Assembly (NCBI RefSeq): GCF_900107245.1
Contig: NZ_FNPG01000004.1
Span: forward strand, 186,001-250,000
Length of the DNA stretch: 64,000 nucleotides
Reading direction: 5' to 3'
Source: Lachnobacterium bovis DSM 14045
Lineage (GTDB): Bacteria > Bacillota > Clostridia > Lachnospirales > Lachnospiraceae
Shown here: positions 55,840 to 64,000 of the stretch, in pieces
How positions within the stretch are numbered: position 1 is the stretch's first letter
Layout: the number at the start of each line of letters is the position of its first letter
The notes under the pieces: model-generated
What the model was told of the DNA's origin: nothing
What the model saw: only the letters and a program-made list of their open reading frames with translations
The model's database searches: none
Position numbers and translations under genes: made by a program

Positions 55840-58257
55840 TTATTTCATTACAATATTTACAATCTTACCTGGAACATAAATTTCTTTAATAATATTTCCA
55901 GTTAATTTATCTTTGATTTCATCTTTAGCTTTTGCTAAAACTTCATCTTTTGGATCCTGCTTATTAATAGAAATTGTTCCTTTTGTTTTACCATTAATTT
56001 GAACAGCAATTTCAACTACAGATTCAACTGTCTTAGCCTCTTCAAATGTTGGCCATGGCTGCTGATATAATCTCTCTCCATTACCAATCTTTGACCAGAT
56101 TTCCTCTGTAATGTGAGGTGCAACTGGATTTAAGAGTGTAATAAAAGTAGAAAGTTCTGCTTTTGTAATTGATTTTTTCTTAGTAAAATCATTAAGAATT
56201 GTCATAAGCGCAGCAATACCTGTATTGAATTTAAGGTTTTCAAAATCAGATGAAACTTTCTTAATTGTCTGATGCATTTTTATTTCTAAATCTTTAGAAT
56301 ATACATCTTCATCTGTCATGATGTCCTGTAATTTCCATACACGCTCTAAGAATCTTCTGCATCCTTTAACACCGTCATCTGACCATGAAGCAGCTAAATC
56401 AAATGCACCAATGAACATTTCATATGTACGTAATGTATCTGCACCAAATTCTTCTACAATATCATCTGGATTAATTACATTACCACGTGATTTAGACATC
56501 TTCTCACCATTTTCACCAAGAATCATACCATGTGATGTACGTTTCTGATATGGTTCAGGAGTTGGTACAACATTCTTATCATATAAGAATTTATGCCAGA
56601 ATCTTGAATATAATAAGTGAAGTGTTGTATGTTCCATACCACCATTATACCAATCAACTGGTAACCAATATTTTAATGCTTCTGGATCAGCTAAACATTC
56701 AGTATTATGTGGATCTGTATAACGTAAGAAATACCATGATGAACCAGCCCATTGTGGCATTGTATCTGTTTCACGTTTAGCAGGTCCTCCACAACATGGA
56801 CATGTTGTATTAACCCAATCTGTCATTGCCGCAAGTGGAGACTCTCCATTGTCAGTAGGCATATAACTCTCTACTTCTGGTAATAATAATGGAAGGTCTT
56901 TCTCATCTAGAGGTACATATCCACATTTTTCACAATGTACAACAGGAATTGGTTCACCCCAATAACGTTGACGTGAGAATACCCAGTCACGTAACTTATA
57001 ATTTACCTTTGCTTCACCAATTTTATGTTCATTTAAAAATTCAATCATTTTTTCTTTGGCATCTTTAACTGAAAGACCATTTAAGAAGTCAGAATTAATC
57101 ATTACACCTGTTGCAACATCAGTAAATGCTTCTTTTTCTATATCAACAGCTTCACCATCTTTTGAAACAACCTGTACAATTGGTAAATTGAATTTCTTAG
57201 CAAAATCCCAGTCTCTTTGATCATGCGCAGGAACAGCCATAATAGCACCTGTACCATAGCTCATTAATACATAATCAGATACCCAGATTGGAATCTCTTT
57301 TCCACTTACAGGATTAACTGCAACTAAACCATCTACTGCGACACCCGTTTTATCTTTTGCAAGTTCAGCACGCTCAAAATCAGATTTTTTAGAAGCTTGC
57401 TCTCTATAAGCTTCGATTTCATCCCAATTTTTGATATCTGCTTTGTATTTATCTAAATATGGATGTTCTGGTGAAACTACCATATATGTTGCACCAAATA
57501 ATGTATCACAACGTGTTGTGTAAATTCTTAATTTATCTTCTTTACCTTTGATTGAAAAATCAACTTCTGCTCCTTTTGAACGTCCGATCCAGTTTCTCTG
57601 TGAAGTCTTTACTCTTTCGATGTAATCAACGTCCTCTAAGCCTTGAATAAGTTTATCAGCATACTCTGTGATTTTAAGCATCCATTCACTTTTAACTTTT
57701 CTTACTACAGGTGTGCCACATCTTTCGCAAGCTCCACCTACAACTTCTTCGTTAGCTAAACCAACTTTACATGATGGGCACCAGTTAATTGGCATTTCTT
57801 TTTTGTATGCAAGACCTTCTTTGAATAATTTTAGAAAAATCCATTGTGTCCATTTATAATAATTTGGATCTGTTGTATCAATTTCACGATCCCAATCAAA
57901 AGAATAACCTAATGAATGTAATTGGTGTTTAAAATGCTTAATATTTTGTTCTGTAACAATTTTAGGATGAATTTTATTTTTAATAGCGTAGTTTTCAGTT
58001 GGTAAACCGAAAGCATCCCATCCCATTGGATATAAAACATTATATCCTTGCATTCTTCTCTTTCTAGCAACTATATCAAGTGCTGTATATGGTCTTGGAT
58101 GACCCACATGAAGTCCCTGTCCTGATGGATAAGGGAATTCAACTAAAGCATAGTATTTAGGTTTAGAATAATCATTTGTAGCTGCAAATGCTTTCTCATC
58201 ATCCCAAATATCTTGCCATTTTTTTTCTACAACCTTATGATTATATACTTCTGACAT
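55840..58257 (-). CDS. leuS: Leucyl-tRNA synthetase
   Basis: A class I synthetase of 805 residues. HIGH-type signature [20 protein letters not shown] at about 41, a CP1 editing domain (about 225-415, with [14 protein letters not shown] and [13 protein letters not shown]), the KMSKS loop EKMSKSRGN near 570 and an anticodon-binding alpha-helical domain at the end. Zinc-like CxxC pairs are present (CPSCKVG, CERCG, CEKCG, CPCCGG). ATG follows AGGAGGAAGAA. The gene is controlled by the T-box leader immediately upstream. Confidence 0.98.
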   Translation of the reverse strand: MSEVYNHKVVEKKWQDIWDDEKAFAATNDYSKPKYYALVEFPYPSGQGLHVGHPRPYTALDIVARKRRMQGYNVLYPMGWDAFGLPTENYAIKNKIHPKIVTEQNIKHFKHQLHSLGYSFDWDREIDTTDPNYYKWTQWIFLKLFKEGLAYKKEMPINWCPSCKVGLANEEVVGGACERCGTPVVRKVKSEWMLKITEYADKLIQGLEDVDYIERVKTSQRNWIGRSKGAEVDFSIKGKEDKLRIYTTRCDTLFGATYMVVSPEHPYLDKYKADIKNWDEIEAYREQASKKSDFERAELAKDKTGVAVDGLVAVNPVSGKEIPIWVSDYVLMSYGTGAIMAVPAHDQRDWDFAKKFNLPIVQVVSKDGEAVDIEKEAFTDVATGVMINSDFLNGLSVKDAKEKMIEFLNEHKIGEAKVNYKLRDWVFSRQRYWGEPIPVVHCEKCGYVPLDEKDLPLLLPEVESYMPTDNGESPLAAMTDWVNTTCPCCGGPAKRETDTMPQWAGSSWYFLRYTDPHNTECLADPEALKYWLPVDWYNGGMEHTTLHLLYSRFWHKFLYDKNVVPTPEPYQKRTSHGMILGENGEKMSKSRGNVINPDDIVEEFGADTLRTYEMFIGAFDLAASWSDDGVKGCRRFLERVWKLQDIMTDEDVYSKDLEIKMHQTIKKVSSDFENLKFNTGIAALMTILNDFTKKKSITKAELSTFITLLNPVAPHITEEIWSKIGNGERLYQQPWPTFEEAKTVESVVEIAVQINGKTKGTISINKQDPKDEVLAKAKDEIKDKLTGNIIKEIYVPGKIVNIVMK

Positions 58258-58291
58258 TTCTTCCTCCTTGATTTGTGTAAAAACACATATT

Positions 58292-58550
58292 AAAAAACGC
58301 CCCTTACATAATAATGTAAGAGGCGAAGTAATCTAATCTCCGTGGTACCACTCTAATTCATATCAAAAAGATATGCACTCAAATTCTTATAACGTAGAAT
58401 ACCCGCTTTCCCCTACTATTATTTCAAGGAAAGAGCTCCTAGGCGAGTTCAAAGTTAACAACTATTGTCTTGCACCAAACGACAACTCTCTTAAAAAATG
58501 TACCCTTCTACTATTCCTATTCAATGCTGTACCTATAAAATTAATAATCA
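58292..58550 (-). promoter_or_regulatory. T-box leader (leucine) of leuS with its terminator
   Basis: The minus strand carries the T-box core AGAGTGGTACCACGG (58354-58340). It is followed by the terminator CGCCTCTTACAT-N4-ATGTAAGGGGCG-TTTTTT (58325-58292). Upstream lies a Stem I-like region with a likely specifier CTC (58447-58445) in the context GAA-CTC-G, matching leucine. Uncharged tRNA-Leu pairing with the T-box would form the antiterminator. Stem I bulges and loops were judged by eye only. Confidence 0.9.
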
Positions 58551-58556
58551 TTAATA

Positions 58557-58585
58557 ATATTAAACATTTATTTAATTTTTGTCAA
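58557..58585 (-). promoter_or_regulatory. Promoter of the leuS T-box transcript
   Basis: TTGACA (58585-58580), a 17-base spacer and TAATAT (58562-58557) on the minus strand. The -35 lies inside the last codons of the subtilisin gene, so the two transcription units overlap. Confidence 0.75.
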
Positions 58586-61500
58586 GAATTTTTTAGAAAA
58601 AACAAATATAAAACTTACACTTAATAATATACCTATCACTATTGTTCCTATTTTCAATATTTTCTTACTGAATTTAGGATTTACATACTTTGGAATCGTA
58701 GTAATTTTTAATGTTTTTTCAATAAATGACTGATGCGATTTACTTGAATCTTTTGATTCCCTTTCATTCTCATCTTTCTTATCTTTATCGCTGCTGTCAT
58801 TTTCTTTGCTATTTATGCCATAGTTTTGTTTATTGTTCTCTTTGCTGCTATCCTTACCAAATTCAACACTATCTTTCGCTTTTGAAGAATTTGATTCGAT
58901 ATTTTTATTGTTTTCAGTTTTAGTTGTATTTTTACTATTCTTATTAGCTTTAGTGTTTTTTGAACCAATCCCTGTTTTTTTATATAAAGACGCAAATTTC
59001 TTTATATTAACTACACCATATCCATATTCAAAATCATATCCCGGAATGCCACAATCCGTTGATGTTTTTATAAGGTCTTGTCTAAACTGTTCATCAGTTA
59101 TATCATGATTTTGAGATTTTGCTACTACTGCCATGGATGATACAATTGGTGCTGAAAATGATGTTCCCGATGAAATCTTACATTTAGATTTTCTACTCAA
59201 ATCAAGAACAACAACATTATCACCTGGTGCTACAACGAATACGCTATCATTTTTTTGAGATGATGCTCTAACTGTATTGGTACTATCTACTGCTCCAACA
59301 CCAATTACTTGAGGATAAGCTGCCGGATATTTATACGCCTTTGTACCATCATTTCCTGCCGCAGCAATAATAATAATGTTTTTACTTGCTGCATATTCAA
59401 TGGCTTCTTTTAAATCTTTTTTATCGACATCCAATCCAATACTAATATTTATTACATCAGCTTTAGTATCAGCTGCATACCTAATAGCTTTTGCTATATC
59501 ATCACTTCTATTTTTAGAGCCCTCAACTTTTAATTCCAGAATATTAGCTTCACTTAAAATTCCAGAAACACCTTTTTTATTATCACTTTTAGCTTGAATA
59601 ATTCCTGTAACAGCTGTACCATGACCAATCTGGTCAGTTTCTATTTCTTTATTTCCTGTAAAATCAACCCTTTTTGTTATTTTTGAATAATCAATATCTT
59701 CACAACTTCCGACAAGTCCACTATCAATAATAGCAATTGTAGTACCCTTTCCTGTAAGTCTATTATCCCTAAAAGAACTCCATCCTATATATTTATAACT
59801 TTCATTTTGTAAACGAATATAGGTGTCTTTATCCTTAAAAGATTTATTATTGCTTTTATTAGCTGTTTTTACAGTTCTTGAATTATCTTTTTGTATAACA
59901 TCAGCTTGCAATTGACTATTACTTTCCTGATTGCTTTGTTCATTACTGGTCTCAGGTTGATTTTTAGGTGTTACATTTAGCTTATCCGCATTTGTAACGA
60001 ATTTTCTACTATAATCCCCCAAATTATTATACATTTCTTTTACTCTATTTTTATCTGCTTCATAAGTAGCACTATTCTGATTTAATTTTTCAATCTCATT
60101 TACAACTTTTTTTGCTGCAGACTGTGATAAAGCTTTTTTTGTTGCATTTTTTATACCATTTGAAGACAGTGTTGCTCCGGTAACACCGTCTACATTAACA
60201 GAATTTGCATTTATAATTCTTTCGTAGACAACTTTAGCACGGTTATAATAGCTTTTAGTTTCCTGTTGTGATACTTCTTCAAGCCTGCTTATTTTACCAC
60301 CTTCAATAGTTAGCTTAACCTTAATATCTCCACCATAACCATTAGCCAAATCAACAAACTCCCCATCTTCATAAACAACATTTTTATCTTCTTTTTCTGC
60401 TACAGTTTCAGCTGCTTTATATTTATTAGTTGCTAAAACTAAAGCATCTACTTTTCCATTGTTCTTCCAAATTGGAGCACGCCTATTGCTTGGACCGGTA
60501 GATTCTCCTACAATAGTTATTCCGCCATCGGAAGTCTTAATAACATCATTTACATAATCTGCATTTTCTCCACCATAGTTTTTTGACCAACTCACAGCAT
60601 TATTGCTATTATATTTAATAAATAGCATATCTGTAGCACCATTATTATCCCAAGTGAAGCCGTTTTCATTTGCATCACTCTCTAGAATTTTTCCGTCCTC
60701 GGAACCATACACTAAATAACCGCCATCATCTGTTGGTAAAATACCGTTAAGATTGATACTTCTACCAATTCCACCAACAATATTAGTTTTCAACAATTTA
60801 CCACTGCTTGAATATCTAATAACTATAGAATCAACTACGCCTCTTGTAGTCCAGTTTTCCTCTGTAGTTGCATCATTTTTTGCAGTACCTATTACAAGAT
60901 AACTTCCATCTTTTAAAACTTCAACATCACTAAAAGAACTTGTATGGTAATCAACTTTATCATTCGGTTTTTCTTTTAATTTACTTCCTACAGATTTGCT
61001 CCATAATTCTTTGCCATTTTTTCCATCAATTTTATATATCTGAGAATTATACAAATTTGCGGCCACTTGAAAATCTCCGACTGCAATTAAATCACCATTA
61101 TTATCTTCTGCCACGCCAAAAAAATCAGCTTTTTTCAATTCTTTTAATCCAAGATTTTTCCCATAATTGAAGCATTTTGCAAATTGAATATTATTGTTAT
61201 TATCACATTTAACAATAACAGCATCTCTCGATATAATGCTATTTCTTTCTCGAAACATTGAACTGTTTCTTTCTGCACTCCAACCAACTACAGCATAACC
61301 TCCATCTTTTGTCGCAACAACTTTTTCAAATGATGCACCTCCGAGTCCATCTGTCGTTATTTTTTTATAATCATCCGGATTACTAGGATTTATTCTCACA
61401 ATAAAGCCTTTTGATTTACTTTTTCCAACTGCTATGATATCTCCCGATGTTGTAACTGCAACATCAAAAAAAATATCATTAAACTCAGTCCCATAGTTTT

Positions 61501-61885
61501 TTGTCCACTCTACATTATGATTTTTATCAAATTTCACAACTATTGGATCATCTATAACAGATTTTGCATTTCCATTATGATTCCAACTAGGGTTTTCACT
61601 TGCGCCTAAAGAATATCCTACAGCTACAAAACCTCCATCTTTTGTATTTGCAATACCCTTAAAAGAATCATCCTTATTTCCACCATAATTCATCGAAGAT
61701 TGAAAAACTAGTGGAACAGATGCATTCTCAGCGGAAGCATAGATTTCTTTTATATAATCAAACACTAACACATTCATTATCAAAAGTAATAAACTGCCAA
61801 ATAAAATGAATATTGCATAACTTCTACTTTTTGTTATTGTCTTTTGCTTAGAACAATCTATACAATTTTTTAGTAATTTTTTCAT
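58568..61885 (-). CDS. Membrane-anchored subtilisin (S8) fused to a propeller-like region and an FMN-binding domain
   Basis: A 1105-residue predicted surface protein with an unusual domain order. It starts with a signal-anchor (about 24-44). Seven repeats (about 65-480) follow, each with a TKDGGFVAVGYS-like core, probably a beta-propeller. An FMN-binding domain (about 505-590) carries DGVTGATLSS, with Thr572 the predicted covalent flavin site. After an N/Q/S-rich linker comes a complete subtilase domain with Asp721 (AIIDSG), His755 (GHGTAVTG) and Ser909 (GTSFSAP) plus AAAGNDG for the oxyanion. A Lys/Ser/Asn-rich stalk and a C-terminal membrane helix (about 1073-1097) end the protein. The catalytic triad is intact. 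It is the last gene of an operon with FMN and ferredoxin proteins (11-bp gap). Confidence 0.85.
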   Translation of the reverse strand: MKKLLKNCIDCSKQKTITKSRSYAIFILFGSLLLLIMNVLVFDYIKEIYASAENASVPLVFQSSMNYGGNKDDSFKGIANTKDGGFVAVGYSLGASENPSWNHNGNAKSVIDDPIVVKFDKNHNVEWTKNYGTEFNDIFFDVAVTTSGDIIAVGKSKSKGFIVRINPSNPDDYKKITTDGLGGASFEKVVATKDGGYAVVGWSAERNSSMFRERNSIISRDAVIVKCDNNNNIQFAKCFNYGKNLGLKELKKADFFGVAEDNNGDLIAVGDFQVAANLYNSQIYKIDGKNGKELWSKSVGSKLKEKPNDKVDYHTSSFSDVEVLKDGSYLVIGTAKNDATTEENWTTRGVVDSIVIRYSSSGKLLKTNIVGGIGRSINLNGILPTDDGGYLVYGSEDGKILESDANENGFTWDNNGATDMLFIKYNSNNAVSWSKNYGGENADYVNDVIKTSDGGITIVGESTGPSNRRAPIWKNNGKVDALVLATNKYKAAETVAEKEDKNVVYEDGEFVDLANGYGGDIKVKLTIEGGKISRLEEVSQQETKSYYNRAKVVYERIINANSVNVDGVTGATLSSNGIKNATKKALSQSAAKKVVNEIEKLNQNSATYEADKNRVKEMYNNLGDYSRKFVTNADKLNVTPKNQPETSNEQSNQESNSQLQADVIQKDNSRTVKTANKSNNKSFKDKDTYIRLQNESYKYIGWSSFRDNRLTGKGTTIAIIDSGLVGSCEDIDYSKITKRVDFTGNKEIETDQIGHGTAVTGIIQAKSDNKKGVSGILSEANILELKVEGSKNRSDDIAKAIRYAADTKADVINISIGLDVDKKDLKEAIEYAASKNIIIIAAAGNDGTKAYKYPAAYPQVIGVGAVDSTNTVRASSQKNDSVFVVAPGDNVVVLDLSRKSKCKISSGTSFSAPIVSSMAVVAKSQNHDITDEQFRQDLIKTSTDCGIPGYDFEYGYGVVNIKKFASLYKKTGIGSKNTKANKNSKNTTKTENNKNIESNSSKAKDSVEFGKDSSKENNKQNYGINSKENDSSDKDKKDENERESKDSSKSHQSFIEKTLKITTIPKYVNPKFSKKILKIGTIVIGILLSVSFIFVFSKKFLTKIK

Positions 61886-61896
61886 AAAAACTCCTT

Positions 61897-62835
61897 TTAA
61901 ATTATTTTAACGAACAACATAACCAAACCTAAAATCAAGACTTTTATTACAATCAACCAGAATTCATTTCCTCTTATAGTTTTTATCTGTGCATGGTTGT
62001 TTTCTTTTGGACATATTGAAAAACACTTCAAACATTGAATACAATTTTCATCATAATCACCAGAATCATCATCTGGTAAATCTATTTGCATAGGGCACCT
62101 CTTACTACACGCACTACATCCATTAATACAATTCCCTTTATTTCTAAAAATATTAAAAATCGGTAAAACCGGTATTAATGAAAACACTGCTCCCATAGGA
62201 CACAAAAATCTACAGAAAAATCTCTCAATAAATGCTGTCGCAATAAAAATACATATTAATATAATAATTGCTATTTTATTAGCATTTATACCAAACTCGC
62301 CTGCCCTTAAGCGTGCAAACATCTCCCATGGGCTAAAAGAAGATAGACTATTCCACCTTCCCTCGTAACATAGAATTAATATCCCAAATAAAATAAAATA
62401 TTTTATATATTCAACAATTTTGGCAACTACTTTTACCCCTTGATTCGAAAAAAGGTTAATTCTATGTTTTATTAACTTTTGTGTTTTTTGACTTATTAAA
62501 TAAATCCAATCGCTAACGCTTCCAAATGCACAAGCAAACCCACAAAAGAATCTGCCAAAAATACAGGTGTAAATCAAAAGTGCCAAAAGTCCTGTAACAA
62601 ATGTCGTTAACTGTATTTTTTCTCCTAATCCTACTTGAATAAATACGTATTTTATTCCATTAAAAGCGACATTAAATGCACTTGGTGCTATGATAAAAAA
62701 TAATATTTGTATAATAAATCTAATTATTTCTGTTTTATTCTTTTTTAAATTTCTTTTCAATTTATTGTTTAAATTGTTATTCAATCTTTCTTTAATCATA
62801 CTTATAATGCGATTTAAAAAGCTTATTAAAAGCAA
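61897..62835 (-). CDS. NapH/NosR/RnfX-like membrane polyferredoxin
   Basis: A 312-residue membrane protein with about five or six helices. It has the paired CxxxC motifs of the 4Fe-4S binding NapH-like family (FCGFACAFGSVSDW, RFFCRFLCPMGAVFS). Near 235-275 a soluble two-cluster ferredoxin domain (CINGCSACSKRCPMQID, CIQCLKCFSICP) precedes the last helix. Such proteins pass electrons across the membrane to periplasmic or extracytoplasmic flavoproteins. The full frame starts with TTG 62835, 13 bases from AAAGGA; ATG 62799 gives a 300-residue form starting MIKERLN. It is flanked by FMN-binding genes with gaps of 11 and 21 bp. Confidence 0.85.
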   Translation of the reverse strand: MLLISFLNRIISMIKERLNNNLNNKLKRNLKKNKTEIIRFIIQILFFIIAPSAFNVAFNGIKYVFIQVGLGEKIQLTTFVTGLLALLIYTCIFGRFFCGFACAFGSVSDWIYLISQKTQKLIKHRINLFSNQGVKVVAKIVEYIKYFILFGILILCYEGRWNSLSSFSPWEMFARLRAGEFGINANKIAIIILICIFIATAFIERFFCRFLCPMGAVFSLIPVLPIFNIFRNKGNCINGCSACSKRCPMQIDLPDDDSGDYDENCIQCLKCFSICPKENNHAQIKTIRGNEFWLIVIKVLILGLVMLFVKII

Positions 62836-62856
62836 TTAATACGCCAAATCCTTTCA

Positions 62857-63348
62857 TTAATGATTTGAATAATACTTCTTTTTTGCATCTTTAACAGCTT
62901 CAATAATTCCTCTAGAACTATATGTCGCTCCACTGACAGCCGAAATATTATCTTCTATATTTTCTAATCTTTTCCCAACTATTTGCCTAGATATTGAAGA
63001 ATCAGCCATTGTAAAATAGGAATCATCTTCCTTTGAATGCTCTAAAACATTCATCTTTTCTATGCTTAAATCAGACGTATTAATTAAAAGCTTAACTTTA
63101 ATTGTTCCGCCAAAGCCTTTTCCTTCGCCAATGCATTCTTTTATAGAATTATTCCCTACATCTTTCTGATTTTTATAATAAACCGTTTTCTCTTTATTAT
63201 TTATTCTCTTAGCACTTACTACTTCTATTTTAGTAACGTAGTCAATATGCCTATTATCAAATTTGTAATTAGCAGCATATAAAACAACTCCATAGCTTAC
63301 TACTAATAAAGTCGCTTTTATTCCTTTTAAAACAATCTTTTTTTTCAT
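62857..63348 (-). CDS. Membrane-anchored FMN-binding domain protein
   Basis: A 163-residue extracytoplasmic protein: N-terminal membrane helix (about 10-27), then a single FMN-binding domain with GKGFGGTIKVKLLIN and, near the end, AVSGATYSSRG, with Thr142 the predicted site of covalent FMN attachment by ApbE. The upstream Asp of the usual DxxSGAT motif is Ser here. It resembles RnfG/NqrC-type FMN domains and lies between a larger FMN protein and the polyferredoxin, so it is a likely direct electron acceptor. ATG has a GAGTAGGG-type ribosome site. Confidence 0.85.
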   Translation of the reverse strand: MKKKIVLKGIKATLLVVSYGVVLYAANYKFDNRHIDYVTKIEVVSAKRINNKEKTVYYKNQKDVGNNSIKECIGEGKGFGGTIKVKLLINTSDLSIEKMNVLEHSKEDDSYFTMADSSISRQIVGKRLENIEDNISAVSGATYSSRGIIEAVKDAKKKYYSNH

Positions 63349-63367
63349 AATACCCTACTCTTTCTTA

Positions 63368-64000
63368 TTAGCTCTCCTTTGCCTGTTCTAAACACTTTTC
63401 AATCGCTTCAATAATAGAATTAGACGAAAATGTTGCGCGTGACACTTTATCGATATTTTCACGATTAACTTTATCAAGTGTATCTATTTCAGAAATCTGA
63501 TCGGTAATACCTTTTTGCCCATCTGCACCATATGCTGCTTTATTAATAAACTTCAAATTTGCAGCAATATAGTCTCTTCCTGTTCCATAGATTTCAGAAA
63601 TATCTGTTATTTTTCCATCTTTAATTTCAACTTTCACATGTAAATCATATTTTTTAAAGTGTCTACTGTTTCCTGGATCACATGCAACTATAGCTTCGTA
63701 TACACCATCTTTATACTTAGGAACAGGTTGCTGCTCTATTGGTGCCTGTTGTACAGTTTGATTAGCATTATTCTTCTTCTTAATTGTTGCCGTTTTCAAA
63801 GCATTTTTTACTGCATTTATTATACCTTTTGAGCTATATGTAGCCCCGCTGACAACATCTACCTCAACGTTTTGTGATGACAAAATACTATTCAATACTG
63901 TCTTTGCTTTTCCAAAATAAGATTCATTATCAGCTTCATTTTGAATAATTCTAATTTTTTCAATTGCCTCTTGCTTTATAACAACTGCGACTGTAATATT
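63368..64000 (-). CDS. Protein with at least two FMN-binding domains (partial, N-terminus beyond window)
   Basis: The frame is open to the window edge (211 codons), and the TTG at 63895 is internal, not the start: in-frame upstream residues ITVAVVIKQEAIEKIRII...ESYFGKAKTVL continue the same domain. The first FMN-binding domain holds DVVSGATYSS, the canonical flavinylation motif. A Gln/Pro linker follows, then a second domain (GVYEAIVACDPG ... KVSRATFSS) where Gly is replaced by Arg. The protein is probably exported and lies upstream of the other FMN and ferredoxin genes in the same transcript (19-bp gap). Confidence 0.85.
   Translation of the reverse strand, partial: NITVAVVIKQEAIEKIRIIQNEADNESYFGKAKTVLNSILSSQNVEVDVVSGATYSSKGIINAVKNALKTATIKKKNNANQTVQQAPIEQQPVPKYKDGVYEAIVACDPGNSRHFKKYDLHVKVEIKDGKITDISEIYGTGRDYIAANLKFINKAAYGADGQKGITDQISEIDTLDKVNRENIDKVSRATFSSNSIIEAIEKCLEQAKES

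Noticed and set aside
58373-58624. Plus-strand frame over the T-box region
   Set aside because: It is antisense to the T-box leader and the end of the protease gene, with no ribosome site or recognisable motif.
58726-59108. Plus-strand frames opposite the stalk of the protease
   Set aside because: They are shadows of the Lys/Ser/Asn-rich low-complexity coding region.
62792-62857. 21-codon frame (ATG overlapping the stop of the small FMN gene) before the polyferredoxin gene
   Set aside because: The TAATG overlap looked like coupling, but no good ribosome site precedes it; likely chance in AT-rich DNA.
1-64000. tRNA, rRNA, CRISPR arrays, insertion sequences, prophage
   Set aside because: No cloverleaf-like or rRNA-like segments, no regularly spaced repeats, no transposase, integrase or phage structural genes were seen.

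Overview
The window is about 64 kb of very AT-rich chromosome (roughly 30% G+C by eye) with strong AGGAGG ribosome binding sites, frequent GTG/TTG starts, U-rich intrinsic terminators and gene orders typical of Clostridia. The combination of mutS-mutL-miaA, phoH with ybeY, a SpoVB/MurJ-type flippase, Fhs plus FolD, a T-box in front of leuS and many Lachnospiraceae-like proteins points to an anaerobic gut- or rumen-type member of Lachnospirales. I name no species. No rRNA, tRNA, CRISPR array, insertion sequence or prophage is visible; this is mostly core chromosome with a few accessory islands.

Left part (1-16.2 kb, all minus strand): DNA repair and tRNA modification (mutS, mutL, miaA), two FAD oxidoreductases, a lipid-linked polysaccharide flippase, a YerB-like lipoprotein, then a ribosome/RNA block (phoH, a degenerate PgpH-like membrane protein, ybeY) behind a pyrimidine-nucleoside phosphorylase, and rlmH. 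At 16.3 kb a plus-strand pair (xpt, SulP transporter) begins. It is followed on the minus strand by K+ uptake (ktrA, ktrB), a zinc-ribbon/TPR membrane protein, one-carbon metabolism (fhs, folD), the FtsK/SpoIIIE translocase, a GH1 glycosidase, an AGCS amino-acid symporter and glycogen synthase.

Middle (32.5-48 kb): a secreted calcium-repeat lipase, a secreted InlB-repeat/propeller protein that overlaps an EF-G paralogue, a 49-residue basic small protein, a Memo-AMMECR1 fusion, dihydroorotase, an orphan GHKL kinase next to a membrane protein with a ruined GGDEF domain, cytidine deaminase, citrate synthase, and a CheY/CheX-like pair whose CheX partner carries four tandem 24-residue MshEN-type repeats.

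Right part (48-64 kb): threonine synthase, an AP2-domain protein, leuCD with a divergent LysR regulator, an unusual two-gene unit whose larger member ends in a MecA-like domain, and leuS behind a T-box leader. The far right holds the most unusual locus: a compact minus-strand operon, running off the window, of FMN-binding proteins with ApbE-type flavinylation motifs, a NapH-like membrane polyferredoxin, and a 1105-residue surface protein. That protein fuses a seven-repeat propeller-like region, an FMN-binding domain and a complete subtilisin domain between two membrane segments. I read this as a flavin-based extracytoplasmic electron-transfer system coupled to a protease; that coupling is inference and I know of no described example.
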